DNA of 26,121 bases from Eubacteriaceae bacterium (GTDB lineage Bacteria; Bacillota; Clostridia; Eubacteriales; Alkalibacteraceae), in assembly GCA_003446375.1 (NCBI GenBank), contig DMAW01000092.1:1-26121 (forward strand). Reading direction: 5' to 3'. The position numbers and the translations under genes were made by a program. How positions within the stretch are numbered: position 1 is the first letter of the stretch; every line of letters begins with the position of its first letter. Below, piece by piece: positions 1 to 6,359 of this stretch. The notes beneath the pieces are model-generated. The model ran no database searches. It was given only the letters and a program-made list of their open reading frames with translations, and was not told where the DNA came from.

Positions 1-16
1 CTATTATATCAAGCAT

Positions 17-427
17 TCAGACTAGTTTCATCAGATTTTTCATCACGGATTCAGGTTCTCCTTCAAAACCCAGATTTTCCATGGAATTTTCCACTCCTGA
101 ATACAGGTCATGAAGTTGAACTAAGCCTCCGCTCACCCCAAGCCACATTACTTTTATTCTCTCTGCCTTGTAAAAAAATCCAATTTCACCAAGCTTTAAA
201 CTGAAGCTATAGATTCTTGAGCACATTCTTTCCAGTTCTCTTCCTATTGTATCGATTCTGTCAATTGGGACTGGTCCTAGATATTTCAAGGTAATATGAA
301 TATTTAAAGGGTCTTTCCACTTTCCTTTAATCACATGTTTTCTCAATTCATCTTGTAATGCTGATATTTGAGATTTCAATATTTTATCTATTTCAATTCC
401 GACGAATAATCTCACCTTCTTCACCAC
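17..427 (-). CDS. thpR: RNA 2',3'-cyclic phosphodiesterase (2'-5' RNA ligase family), C-terminally truncated
   Basis: Members of the 2H phosphoesterase family open 2',3'-cyclic phosphates on RNA ends and carry two HxT(x) motifs. The N-terminus (RLFVGIEI) and the first motif (HITLKYLG, H44 and T46) are clear. The protein then stops at 136 residues, while family members are usually about 180-190. It ends where GF-x-x-E normally leads into the second motif (PHITLGR-like), and no frame of the following bases restores that motif. Only half of the active site is therefore encoded, so this is probably a decaying gene. The start lies one base after the stop of the upstream PLP enzyme gene, so it should be the last gene of the larE operon. 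An ATG at base 16 could start the next gene, outside the window. Confidence 0.75.
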   Translation of the reverse strand: MVKKVRLFVGIEIDKILKSQISALQDELRKHVIKGKWKDPLNIHITLKYLGPVPIDRIDTIGRELERMCSRIYSFSLKLGEIGFFYKAERIKVMWLGVSGGLVQLHDLYSGVENSMENLGFEGEPESVMKNLMKLV

Positions 428-428
428 A

Positions 429-1583
429 TCACTCCCGGTTTATGCCTTGATCCAGGTCATCTATAAGGTCTTTTACTTCCTCGATTCCGACAGAAAGCCT
501 CAGCAGATATTCATCTACGCCTATTCTGTCTCTTATTTCCTTTGGTATTGCCTGATGGGTTTGCTCTATCGGGTAAGTAATCAAACTCTCCACCCCTCCC
601 AAACTTTCAGCAAATGATATGATCTTTAAACGTCCCAATATATCTCTGGCTTTTTTCGCATCTTTAACTCTAAAGGATATCATCGCCCCTGAGCCTTTAG
701 ATTGCTTATTGTTGATTTCATGACCGGGATGATCCTCTAGACCTACATAATATACCTCTTCTACGTGCTGATTAGACTTTAACCACTGTGCGATTTTTAT
801 TGCATTTGACTGCTGCCTCTCCATCCTTATACCCAATGTCTTGATTCCACGCAAAATCAACCAGCTGTCGAATGGAGATAAAACCGCTCCGACAGTCTTG
901 TGGATCATGTCAATCCTTTCCGCATCGTCAACATCATTGGTCACTAAAAAACCTGCTAGGGTATCATTGTGTCCTCCAAGATATTTAGTTCCGCTGTGAA
1001 CTACCATATCTGCTCCAAGATCGAGTGGCCGCTGAAAGTAGGGCGTCAAAAATGTATTGTCCACTATTAATTTCAAGCCTTTTTGTCTTGCCAAATAAGC
1101 TGCCTGCCTTATATCTGTCACCTTCATCATCGGATTGGTAGGACTTTCGATAAAAAGGCATCTTGTGTTCTTTTGGATATTGTTTTCCAATTCAACAATT
1201 CTTGATGTATCGCAATAAGTTACTTCTATTCCATTTTTCTTGTTGATTTCCTCAAACAACCTGTATGTTCCGCCGTACAAGTCATCTGATACTATTATAT
1301 GGTCTCCAGGAGATAACAGCTCCATCATTGCAGCTATTGCAGCCATGCCCGTTGAAAAAGCAAATCCTCTGCTTCCACCTTCCAACAGGGCTATGGTGTG
1401 TTCCACTTCTTCTCTGGTAGGATTTTGAACTCTGGAATAATCATAACCTGTAGATTCTCCATAAGCAGGGTGTCTAAAGGTGGCGCTTTGATAAATTGGC
1501 ATGCTGATTGCACCGGTTACCTCTGTCAACAATCTTCTGCCATGGACCATGTTTGTTTTTATATCCAAGTTATTTATTTTCAT
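429..1583 (-). CDS. Cys/Met metabolism PLP-dependent enzyme (cystathionine gamma-synthase / lyase family)
   Basis: This 384-residue fold-type I PLP enzyme of the trans-sulfuration family has the usual family length. Visible landmarks are the YSR phosphate-binding motif (residues 49-51), the cofactor-binding aspartate D175 in VDNTF, and the PLP lysine K200 in SGTKYLGGHND. Such enzymes make or cleave cystathionine or release sulfide from cysteine or homocysteine. Sequence alone does not separate gamma-synthase, beta-lyase and gamma-lyase here. A good ribosome binding site (AAGGTGATG) precedes the ATG. It lies 28 bp after larE and 1 bp before thpR, so the three genes are probably cotranscribed. 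An enzyme that could free sulfide beside LarE is suggestive, but the functional link is inference. Confidence 0.9.
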   Translation of the reverse strand: MKINNLDIKTNMVHGRRLLTEVTGAISMPIYQSATFRHPAYGESTGYDYSRVQNPTREEVEHTIALLEGGSRGFAFSTGMAAIAAMMELLSPGDHIIVSDDLYGGTYRLFEEINKKNGIEVTYCDTSRIVELENNIQKNTRCLFIESPTNPMMKVTDIRQAAYLARQKGLKLIVDNTFLTPYFQRPLDLGADMVVHSGTKYLGGHNDTLAGFLVTNDVDDAERIDMIHKTVGAVLSPFDSWLILRGIKTLGIRMERQQSNAIKIAQWLKSNQHVEEVYYVGLEDHPGHEINNKQSKGSGAMISFRVKDAKKARDILGRLKIISFAESLGGVESLITYPIEQTHQAIPKEIRDRIGVDEYLLRLSVGIEEVKDLIDDLDQGINRE

Positions 1584-1611
1584 AACATCACCTTCCCTTA
1601 ATGCTTTTAAT

Positions 1612-2433
1612 TCAGCCTGTTTTACTATTTTTATCTAACACTTCATTCATGCTGCCTGTCCTATAGCCCTTCATATCGAGACAAACATAAGAAAATCCAA
1701 ACCCTTTGAATTTTTCATCTATTTCATTCAATAAGTTCTTGTCCAATATTTTCGCAAATTCCTTTTCTGCGATTTCTACCCTAGCCAAGTTTTCATGATG
1801 TCTGACTCTCAACTGTCTGAATCCAATGTCCATAAGGTATTGCTCTGCCAATTCCACCATCGTCAATTTTCCAGAGGTAATCTTGTTTCCGTAGGGAAAT
1901 CTGGACGACAGACAAGCAAAAGCTGGTTTGTCCCATGTTGGAAGATCCATTTCTTTTGATAAAACCCTGATATCTTCTTTGGTTAAACCTGCGTATTTCA
2001 AAGGACTTACAACACCCAGTTCTGCAGCAGCCTTCATTCCTGGTCTGTAATCTCCGGTGTCATCGAGATTGGACCCATCTGCCACATTTTTAAAGCCCAT
2101 GTTTTTTGCCACCTCACCAACCTTAATGAACAGCTCGTTTTTACAGTAATAACATCTGTCAATTGGATTTTCAGAAAATCCATCAATATCCAATTCTTCA
2201 GATTCAATCACAATGTGCTTTGCTCCGATCAGTTTGGCATATTTCACCGCTTCCTCAAACTCTCTTTTAGGATATGTTGAAGAAGTGGCTGTAACCCCAA
2301 CCGCTCTGTCCCCCAAAACGAGATATGCAGCTTTAAGCAAAAATGTGCTATCCACCCCTCCCGAGTAAGCTACGGCTACGCTCTCTAGACTTTTTAAGTA
2401 TTCATCCAATATCTTCTTTTTGCTATATAACAT
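1612..2433 (-). CDS. larE: LarE-type ATP-dependent sulfur transferase (nickel-pincer cofactor synthesis), three-cysteine form
   Basis: LarE adenylates and then sulfurates pyridinium dicarboxylate precursors in the synthesis of the nickel-pincer nucleotide cofactor of lactate racemase. The 273-residue protein has the PP-loop SGGVDS (24-29), the family segment RCYYCKNELF, and the ACLSSRFPYG segment whose cysteine (C174) corresponds to the sacrificial Cys176 of Lactobacillus plantarum LarE. It also has C94 and C97, giving the three-cysteine set linked in other LarE proteins to a [4Fe-4S] cluster and catalytic rather than sacrificial sulfur transfer. The ribosome binding site GGGAGAGG and the promoter at 2490-2518 make it the first gene of its operon. 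No larA, larB or larC is present in the window, so its target here is unknown. Confidence 0.88.
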   Translation of the reverse strand: MLYSKKKILDEYLKSLESVAVAYSGGVDSTFLLKAAYLVLGDRAVGVTATSSTYPKREFEEAVKYAKLIGAKHIVIESEELDIDGFSENPIDRCYYCKNELFIKVGEVAKNMGFKNVADGSNLDDTGDYRPGMKAAAELGVVSPLKYAGLTKEDIRVLSKEMDLPTWDKPAFACLSSRFPYGNKITSGKLTMVELAEQYLMDIGFRQLRVRHHENLARVEIAEKEFAKILDKNLLNEIDEKFKGFGFSYVCLDMKGYRTGSMNEVLDKNSKTG

Positions 2434-2489
2434 GTTTCCTCTCCCATCATTACCTACTATTTGTATATGATTTATTTGGTTATTGTTAT

Positions 2490-2518
2490 ATTCTAACCCC
2501 TGCCAGAGCTCATGTCAA
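2490..2518 (-). promoter_or_regulatory. Sigma-A promoter of the larE operon
   Basis: Read on the minus strand: TTGACA (2513-2518), a 17-bp spacer, then TAGAAT (2490-2495), about 60 bp before the larE ATG. It lies just downstream of the strong terminator at 2557-2612, which insulates it from upstream transcription. Confidence 0.75.
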
Positions 2519-2556
2519 TATCAATCGAAGACAAAGCTTATTCTACTATTGACAAC

Positions 2557-2612
2557 AAAAAAGTCTTAAGGGACAGTCAATCAACTCAATAATGATTGCC
2601 GTCCCTCAAGAC
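2557..2612 (-). terminator. Strong Rho-independent terminator
   Basis: A long imperfect hairpin on the minus strand: GTCTTGAGGGACGGCAATCA pairs with TGATTGACTGTCCCTTAAGAC-like sequence, with about two mismatches or bulges around a loop of roughly 9 nt. A run of six T follows at once (2562-2557). It ends either the nitroreductase transcript, after a 3' tail of about 400 nt, or a separate short transcript started near 2920. Confidence 0.8.
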
Positions 2613-2625
2613 ATTGATTCATTAG

Positions 2626-2733
2626 TCATACAATTTCCTTTCCTATGGCTAATGGATTTTTACAAAGCATTTTAGATTTTAAGGATTTCAGTTCATATCT
2701 TGGAATACCCGTTGCAATGTTTCGGTTGCTCAT
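2626..2733 (-). CDS. Possible 35-residue ORF of unknown function (or gene remnant)
   Basis: A short ATG-to-TGA reading frame whose stop lies 13 bp before the terminator at 2557-2612. The product begins MSNRNIATGIPRYELKS and ends NPLAIGKEIV. It has no membrane segment, cysteine pair or repeat that suggests a role. There is no convincing ribosome binding site before the ATG, and an in-frame stop lies just upstream. It could be a genuine small protein, the degraded tail of a lost gene, or chance. It is listed because it is the only plausible reading frame in the 2434-3006 gap and is correctly placed before a terminator. Confidence 0.22.
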   Translation of the reverse strand: MSNRNIATGIPRYELKSLKSKMLCKNPLAIGKEIV

Positions 2734-2919
2734 CGTTTACATAAAACATGTATTCAATAAGACTTACTACAATCACAACTAAAAAATCTAATATTCTTAA
2801 TGAATGAACTTTACTTTAAATAATCGGTTTGGCTTTTCTAAATTGTTTTTTAAGCAATTTGTACTTTCCCTTACCTATTAAAGCTATTTCCTTTTATCTT
2901 GTCTTGCTTTGTACTTATA

Positions 2920-2947
2920 ATTATAACAGAAATTTATTATAAGTAAA
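2920..2947 (-). promoter_or_regulatory. Possible promoter for a short transcript ending at 2557
   Basis: On the minus strand, TTTACT (2942-2947), a 16-bp spacer and TATAAT (2920-2925). It lies 60 bp after the nitroreductase stop and points at the terminator at 2557-2612. Start to terminator would give an RNA of about 350 nt. The -10 is perfect and the -35 is weak; AT-rich DNA produces such matches by chance. The bases between hold only the 35-residue ORF and short hairpins. Confidence 0.35.
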
Positions 2948-3006
2948 CCCCTTTTTATAATTTTTTTATTTTTTTATCCCTGTAGTGCTCTCAAATGTTT
3001 TACAAA

Positions 3007-3789
3007 TCATTCAATCAGGTACGTATACACGTATAGCCAATTTGGCTTAGGAGCCTCACTGTCGATAATCCATTTTCCCTTTAAGCCCTCATTCCTTGAC
3101 CGTCTTTCAAAATGACACATAGCAATCCCAATATCTATGTATCTTAAATCTATTTTAGCATCAGCAAGATAAAAATGAACTTTATTTCCGTCCCATATGA
3201 CTCTTGTAGGCTGACGGTTCATAGCAGACGGCGCCCATCTTACTCCTTCGAGAATATATTTTCTCTCTTCATCCTCAATTGGCTGAAGACCGCTGTCAAA
3301 AAAACATTCTTCAAGCTCTTTGCGTCTTCTTTTAGTTCCGCTTATGAAAACATCTCGTATTCTCTTCCCCTGGGCTTCATAACCAACAGTCAGTATCCCA
3401 GGGATTGTCTTTGAATCTCTCTGATCAGTGCCGATAGCCTCAATTACATTTTTTCTTGAAAATGAGCCTCCCAGCCAGCATGTTCCTAGGTCCATGTCAA
3501 TCAAATTCAATGCGATATTTTCTAAGGTGAATCCATAATCCACATAAGCGTAACTTTCTTTTGGACACCATCCTAGAATCGCTCCGTACTTTCCGCTTAC
3601 AAACCCGTATGTTCCCACCTTTCCTTTATCTTCATCCAGATCTTGGGCTATAAATTCAAACTTTATTTCATTTCTACCCGGGCCTGTAAAAGGCATTTCC
3701 AGCAAATGTAGTATCTTTGTTATCTCATCAGCGTTTAAAAATCTCTCTTTGTATTTTCTGACTGATTTTCTCTTATCTATAGCGTCCAT
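3007..3789 (-). CDS. Nitroreductase family protein (TM1586-like)
   Basis: FMN-dependent nitroreductase-fold protein. The N-terminus MDAIDKRKSVRKY is the typical flavin-phosphate-binding opening of the family. The central segment with YGFTLENIALNLIDMDLGTCWLGG is the usual nitroreductase helix and glycine-rich stretch, and a second flavin-fold half follows with RWAPSAMNRQP. The two-part layout resembles the TM1586-type (putative TM nitroreductase) subgroup. The substrate is unknown. A longer frame opens with GTG at 3798, but the ATG at 3789 is preferred because GAGGTG stands 6 nt before it. The gene follows the rhodanese lipoprotein gene at about 20 bp, so the two are probably cotranscribed. 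Confidence 0.85.
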   Translation of the reverse strand: MDAIDKRKSVRKYKERFLNADEITKILHLLEMPFTGPGRNEIKFEFIAQDLDEDKGKVGTYGFVSGKYGAILGWCPKESYAYVDYGFTLENIALNLIDMDLGTCWLGGSFSRKNVIEAIGTDQRDSKTIPGILTVGYEAQGKRIRDVFISGTKRRRKELEECFFDSGLQPIEDEERKYILEGVRWAPSAMNRQPTRVIWDGNKVHFYLADAKIDLRYIDIGIAMCHFERRSRNEGLKGKWIIDSEAPKPNWLYVYTYLIE

Positions 3790-3811
3790 TTCCATCACCT
3801 CACTTTAAGCT

Positions 3812-4204
3812 TTAGCGAACTGTCTCATAGGGCCAATCCACTATTCCTCCTAAATCATAGATGTTTTTGTATCCTAAATCTTTTAAAATTTCTCCGGCTG
3901 TTTGAGATCTGTTGCCGGTTCTACAATAAATAATAATCTTCGATTCTTTATCTGTCAAAATCTGTTCAGCCTGATCTTTAATCACATCTACCGGTATCAG
4001 TATGCTTCCAATAATATGGCCCTCGTCGTATTCTTCCTGTGTCCTGACATCGACCAATATAAAATCCTCATCGTTATCCATCATTTCCTTGAATTCATCA
4101 GGTGTTATTGAATTGACCTCGCCTCCTGCATCATTGCCCTCTGCACATCCTCCAGCAATAACCAATAGCAATAAAATCATTATAATAATAGATATTTTTT
4201 TCAT
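3812..4204 (-). CDS. Rhodanese-like domain lipoprotein
   Basis: A 130-residue secreted lipoprotein. Residues 1-20 form a lipoprotein signal peptide: MKK, a run of hydrophobic residues, and the lipobox AGGC with the lipidated cysteine at C20. Residues 33-130 are one rhodanese domain with LVDVRTQEEYDEGHI and the catalytic loop CRTGNRS (C94). Rhodaneses carry a persulfide on this cysteine, so it probably handles sulfane sulfur or redox chemistry on the outer face of the membrane. The ATG at 4204 is chosen over the one at 4213 because AGGGGA sits about 8 nt upstream and the signal peptide then begins correctly. It precedes the nitroreductase gene in the same direction. The physiological substrate is not known. 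Confidence 0.87.
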   Translation of the reverse strand: MKKISIIIMILLLLVIAGGCAEGNDAGGEVNSITPDEFKEMMDNDEDFILVDVRTQEEYDEGHIIGSILIPVDVIKDQAEQILTDKESKIIIYCRTGNRSQTAGEILKDLGYKNIYDLGGIVDWPYETVR

Positions 4205-4264
4205 TTCGATCATTCCCCTTATTTTTTAGTAGCAAATCTAAACTCAAATTTCACCTTAAACATT

Positions 4265-4270
4265 ATTATA
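4265..4270 (-). promoter_or_regulatory. Possible -10 element for the rhodanese-nitroreductase unit
   Basis: A perfect TATAAT on the minus strand about 60 bp before the rhodanese start, just after the stop of the SorC-type regulator gene. No convincing -35 hexamer lies 16-18 bp upstream, so the element may need an activator or be fortuitous. Confidence 0.35.
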
Positions 4271-4287
4271 CCTTGCTTACTTAGAAT

Positions 4288-5292
4288 TTAAACATCGCTA
4301 TCAAAATAAGTACTTTCTAATATGCTTTTTCCGAGAGAATAATTTGTAATCAATACATCTATCAATTTTCCTTTTAGTGCAGACATCACCGTTTGGGTCT
4401 TGTTAACCCCTGAAACCATGACTATTTTCAAAGGGATATTCTTATATGATTCAAAATCTATTGAAATCGTTCGATCTTTAAAATCTGTATTGCACTCATT
4501 TCCATCCACGTCAAAAAATCTTAAGGCCATATCCCCCACTACACCATTGTCAATAAGGTGATTTAATTCTTCTTCTTCCAAAAAATCATAGGATACTAGC
4601 AGTGATTTTAAATCAGGATAAAATGAGCCTATCCCCGTTACAGATATAGTTACGTTTTTAAACCTATCTATAGTTTTCTTTACATTTTTCTCCTCTTTAA
4701 TCTGACTTGTCAAATTTTCATTGCTGCTAAATCCTTCCGTATATAAAATCTTGTTTTCTCCTCCAAAAGCCATTGCCATTCTACGGGTTAGAGATGCTAC
4801 ATCAAGTTCATCGCTAAGATTATTTAGACCTCCGTGCAAAGTTACAAATTGCGCATTGACTTTTTGACAAGGGTTAAGGTAATGAATCATATAATACATG
4901 GTTCTTCCAAAAGCTATTCCCAAAACATCTTCATCTTTGATTATTCTCTGTAGATACCTAGCGCCTTCTAAAGCAACAAGTTTTTTGTGGCTATCAGGAT
5001 TTTCTTCTTTCTCTTCTATTTTATTTTCTATGGGATCAGCAGCTATTATTACTTCTTTTAATCCAAACCTATTCATAAGCTCCTGTTCAAGTTCTATGCA
5101 TTCCAGATAAGGATCTTTTATTACAAATTCTATTATCTTATCTTCCCTAGCCTTGTTCAGAAGCCTTGATACTGTAGGAACTGAAATGTTAAGCTTCCTG
5201 GCTATTTTGCTTTGCGGAATACCTTTTATATAATAAAGATATGCTGCTTTTACCGTCAAAAATTGAGATTGATTATATACTTCGGAAATCAT
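4288..5292 (-). CDS. SorC/DeoR-type sugar-binding transcriptional regulator
   Basis: A 334-residue regulator of usual family length. Residues about 10-55 form a helix-turn-helix (KGIPQSKIARKLNISVPTVSRLLNKAR), followed by the SorC sugar-phosphate-binding domain with LGIAFGRTMYY, a VTLHGG segment and a C-terminal VSGVNKTQTVMSALKG segment. Family members bind phosphorylated sugars and usually control an adjacent sugar operon; none is present here. The start at 5292 is preferred because GCGGGG stands 6 nt upstream. The frame can be read back to 5373, but that stretch has no ribosome binding site and is occupied by a GC-rich hairpin, so it is more likely leader. The gene points away from tRNA-Ala and lies upstream of the rhodanese unit. 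Confidence 0.88.
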   Translation of the reverse strand: MISEVYNQSQFLTVKAAYLYYIKGIPQSKIARKLNISVPTVSRLLNKAREDKIIEFVIKDPYLECIELEQELMNRFGLKEVIIAADPIENKIEEKEENPDSHKKLVALEGARYLQRIIKDEDVLGIAFGRTMYYMIHYLNPCQKVNAQFVTLHGGLNNLSDELDVASLTRRMAMAFGGENKILYTEGFSSNENLTSQIKEEKNVKKTIDRFKNVTISVTGIGSFYPDLKSLLVSYDFLEEEELNHLIDNGVVGDMALRFFDVDGNECNTDFKDRTISIDFESYKNIPLKIVMVSGVNKTQTVMSALKGKLIDVLITNYSLGKSILESTYFDSDV

Positions 5293-5346
5293 TTTATACC
5301 CCGCTTTCAAGATAGACTCATATAAATATTTTACCACAAAAATACA

Positions 5347-5368
5347 GCCCGTGCATGGCTTCACGGGC
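5347..5368 (-). terminator. Hairpin with T-run in the leader of the SorC-type regulator
   Basis: GCCCGTG and CACGGGC form a perfect 7-bp stem around an 8-nt loop. On the minus strand it is followed by TGTATTTTTG, as in an intrinsic terminator. No gene lies directly upstream on this strand, so it may end stray transcription or act as an attenuator for the regulator, whose start codon is about 55 bp downstream. On the plus strand no T-run follows. Confidence 0.5.
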
Positions 5369-5417
5369 ATCAAAGAGAAGAGCTTGCATTACAAAAAGGA
5401 GCGTAACACAAACCTAT

Positions 5418-5450
5418 TATTCGCCATACAGGGCTAGTGTCTAGCGAATA
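5418..5450. repeat. Inverted repeat upstream of the SorC-type regulator, possible operator
   Basis: TATTCGC and GCGAATA are 7-bp inverted arms flanking 19 bp. Inside lies a second inverted repeat, GCTAG-TGT-CTAGC, which overlaps the outer arm and so competes with it. The site is 126-158 bp upstream of the regulator start. A palindrome here could be an autoregulatory operator or an RNA switch; neither is proven. Confidence 0.35.
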
Positions 5451-5546
5451 TTTATGTATTAATGATAATACTTGTAAGCTTTATTTTCAATATAGAAAGT
5501 ATTTTCATTAGATTGAAATTTTTTAAAAGCACATGAAGAAATCATA

Positions 5547-5575
5547 TGGATTTTTTTAAATTTTTGTGTTATATT
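5547..5575 (+). promoter_or_regulatory. Possible promoter of tRNA-Ala
   Basis: A TATATT hexamer at 5570-5575 lies 16 bp before the mature tRNA 5' end, which is the expected distance for a short leader. The best -35 at 17 bp, TGGATT, is weak. The surrounding DNA is very AT-rich. Confidence 0.35.
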
Positions 5576-5591
5576 ATTCTAGTACTTACTT

Positions 5592-5667
5592 GGGGGTATA
5601 GCGCAGCTGGGAGCGCGTCTGACTGGCAGTCAGAAGGTCAGGGGTTCAAGTCCCCTTATCTCCACCA
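5592..5667 (+). tRNA. tRNA-Ala (anticodon GGC)
   Basis: A complete 76-nt cloverleaf. The acceptor stem GGGGGTA/TATCTCC contains the G3:U70 wobble pair that marks alanine tRNAs. The D-arm is closed by GCGC/GCGC. The anticodon arm TCTGA-CTGGCAG-TCAGA gives anticodon GGC (5625-5627), and the T-arm is AGGGG-TTCAAGT-CCCCT. The terminal CCA is encoded. It reads GCC and GCU codons. It stands alone on the plus strand between minus-strand genes and has its own terminator. Confidence 0.97.
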
Positions 5668-5678
5668 TTGAAAGCTAG

Positions 5679-5714
5679 AAGTGCCAAGGGTTTTAAGCCT
5701 TTGGTACTTTTTTT
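5679..5714 (+). terminator. Rho-independent terminator of tRNA-Ala
   Basis: AAGTGCCAAGGG pairs with CCTTTGGTACTT (12 bp including two G-U pairs) around a 7-nt loop, followed by a seven-T run at 5708-5714. It begins 11 bp after the tRNA CCA end. Confidence 0.9.
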
Positions 5715-5725
5715 ATTGTTTTAAT

Positions 5726-5747
5726 TTGTTACTTACTTGTTACTTAC
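5726..5747. repeat. Perfect tandem repeat, two copies of an 11-bp unit
   Basis: The unit TTGTTACTTAC occurs twice without a gap, just after the tRNA terminator. The 10-mer TACTTACTTG inside it (5730-5739) also occurs at 5583-5592, directly before and touching the tRNA 5' end. The rest of 5748-5888 contains only a small CCAT/ATGG-type hairpin near 5805-5819 and no gene that can be supported. Confidence 0.7.
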
Positions 5748-5888
5748 AGTTGTGATGGATTGCTTTTTCTAGTGGCTTGTAGAAGTTTTTTATTAAATGA
5801 TTATCCATCTTCAAAATGGAGGGTTTCCTTGAAAGGGTATTCCCCAAAAACATTGTGGAAAGAATAATACCAGTTCACTTAATTTGGT

Positions 5889-6143
5889 TTAAAAGTAAAT
5901 TAAATAAGAAGATATTGCTACAATCAACATAAATACAGCCATCACTATTAAAAATTTAAACATAAAAATTTCGTTATTATATTTAGAATCGATAGCACCA
6001 GAAACAAGAGCAAATACAGAAGTAATTTGAGAAAAAAACATCTTTCCTTCCAGTGTTTTTTGGGAGAATATTATTGTTATCATTATTCCAAATACTATAA
6101 TGCTAATTATTATATGGATTTTATTTCGTTTTCGTTTATACAT
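5889..6143 (-). CDS. Small membrane protein of unknown function
   Basis: An 84-residue basic-N-terminal protein (MYKRKRNK) with a hydrophobic helix at about residues 9-26, a moderately hydrophobic stretch at 36-51, and a strong helix at 64-84. It is probably a two- or three-span inner-membrane protein with the N-terminus inside. AAGGAGAG and AAAGGG lie upstream of the ATG, the nearer one 9 nt away. A near-consensus promoter lies 54-82 bp upstream (6197-6225). These signals make it a real gene despite its size. I do not recognise the family. It is monocistronic, between the ppdK terminator and tRNA-Ala, and no terminator is evident after it. Confidence 0.65.
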   Translation of the reverse strand: MYKRKRNKIHIIISIIVFGIMITIIFSQKTLEGKMFFSQITSVFALVSGAIDSKYNNEIFMFKFLIVMAVFMLIVAISSYLIYF

Positions 6144-6196
6144 ATTTACTATCCCTTTCTCTCCTTTCTTTTTTTAATCTGTAAATTTTCATTACC

Positions 6197-6225
6197 ATTG
6201 TATCATCCTTAACTATCCATATCAA
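6197..6225 (-). promoter_or_regulatory. Promoter of the small membrane protein gene
   Basis: On the minus strand, TTGATA (6220-6225), a 17-bp spacer and TACAAT (6197-6202), each one base from consensus. It lies 54 bp upstream of the ATG at 6143. Confidence 0.75.
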
Positions 6226-6277
6226 ACCATAAATTGATATTTATAGATTTTATTTTTATATATGTAATATTAATTTT

Positions 6278-6289
6278 GAAGTATACTTC
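6278..6289. repeat. Perfect 12-bp palindrome, possible operator
   Basis: GAAGTATACTTC lies about 53 bp upstream of the -35 of the small membrane protein promoter and 70 bp downstream of the ppdK terminator. It has the size of a dimeric repressor or activator site. No regulator can be assigned. Confidence 0.3.
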
Positions 6290-6359
6290 GTTAGTGTTCC
6301 TACTGATGTATTAGTTATGAAGTGTCCCTTTTTGTGATTTTGTGCCTTGCACACAAACA

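Noticed and set aside
2434..2556. A SAM-type or other riboswitch before larE and the Cys/Met enzyme
   Set aside because: The leader from the promoter at 2490 to the ATG is too short and lacks the conserved S-box or similar core.
5293..5373. N-terminal extension of the SorC-type regulator with two cysteines
   Set aside because: It starts with TTG without a ribosome binding site and coincides with a GC-rich hairpin plus T-run. The ATG at 5292 has a good ribosome binding site and gives the family's usual N-terminus.
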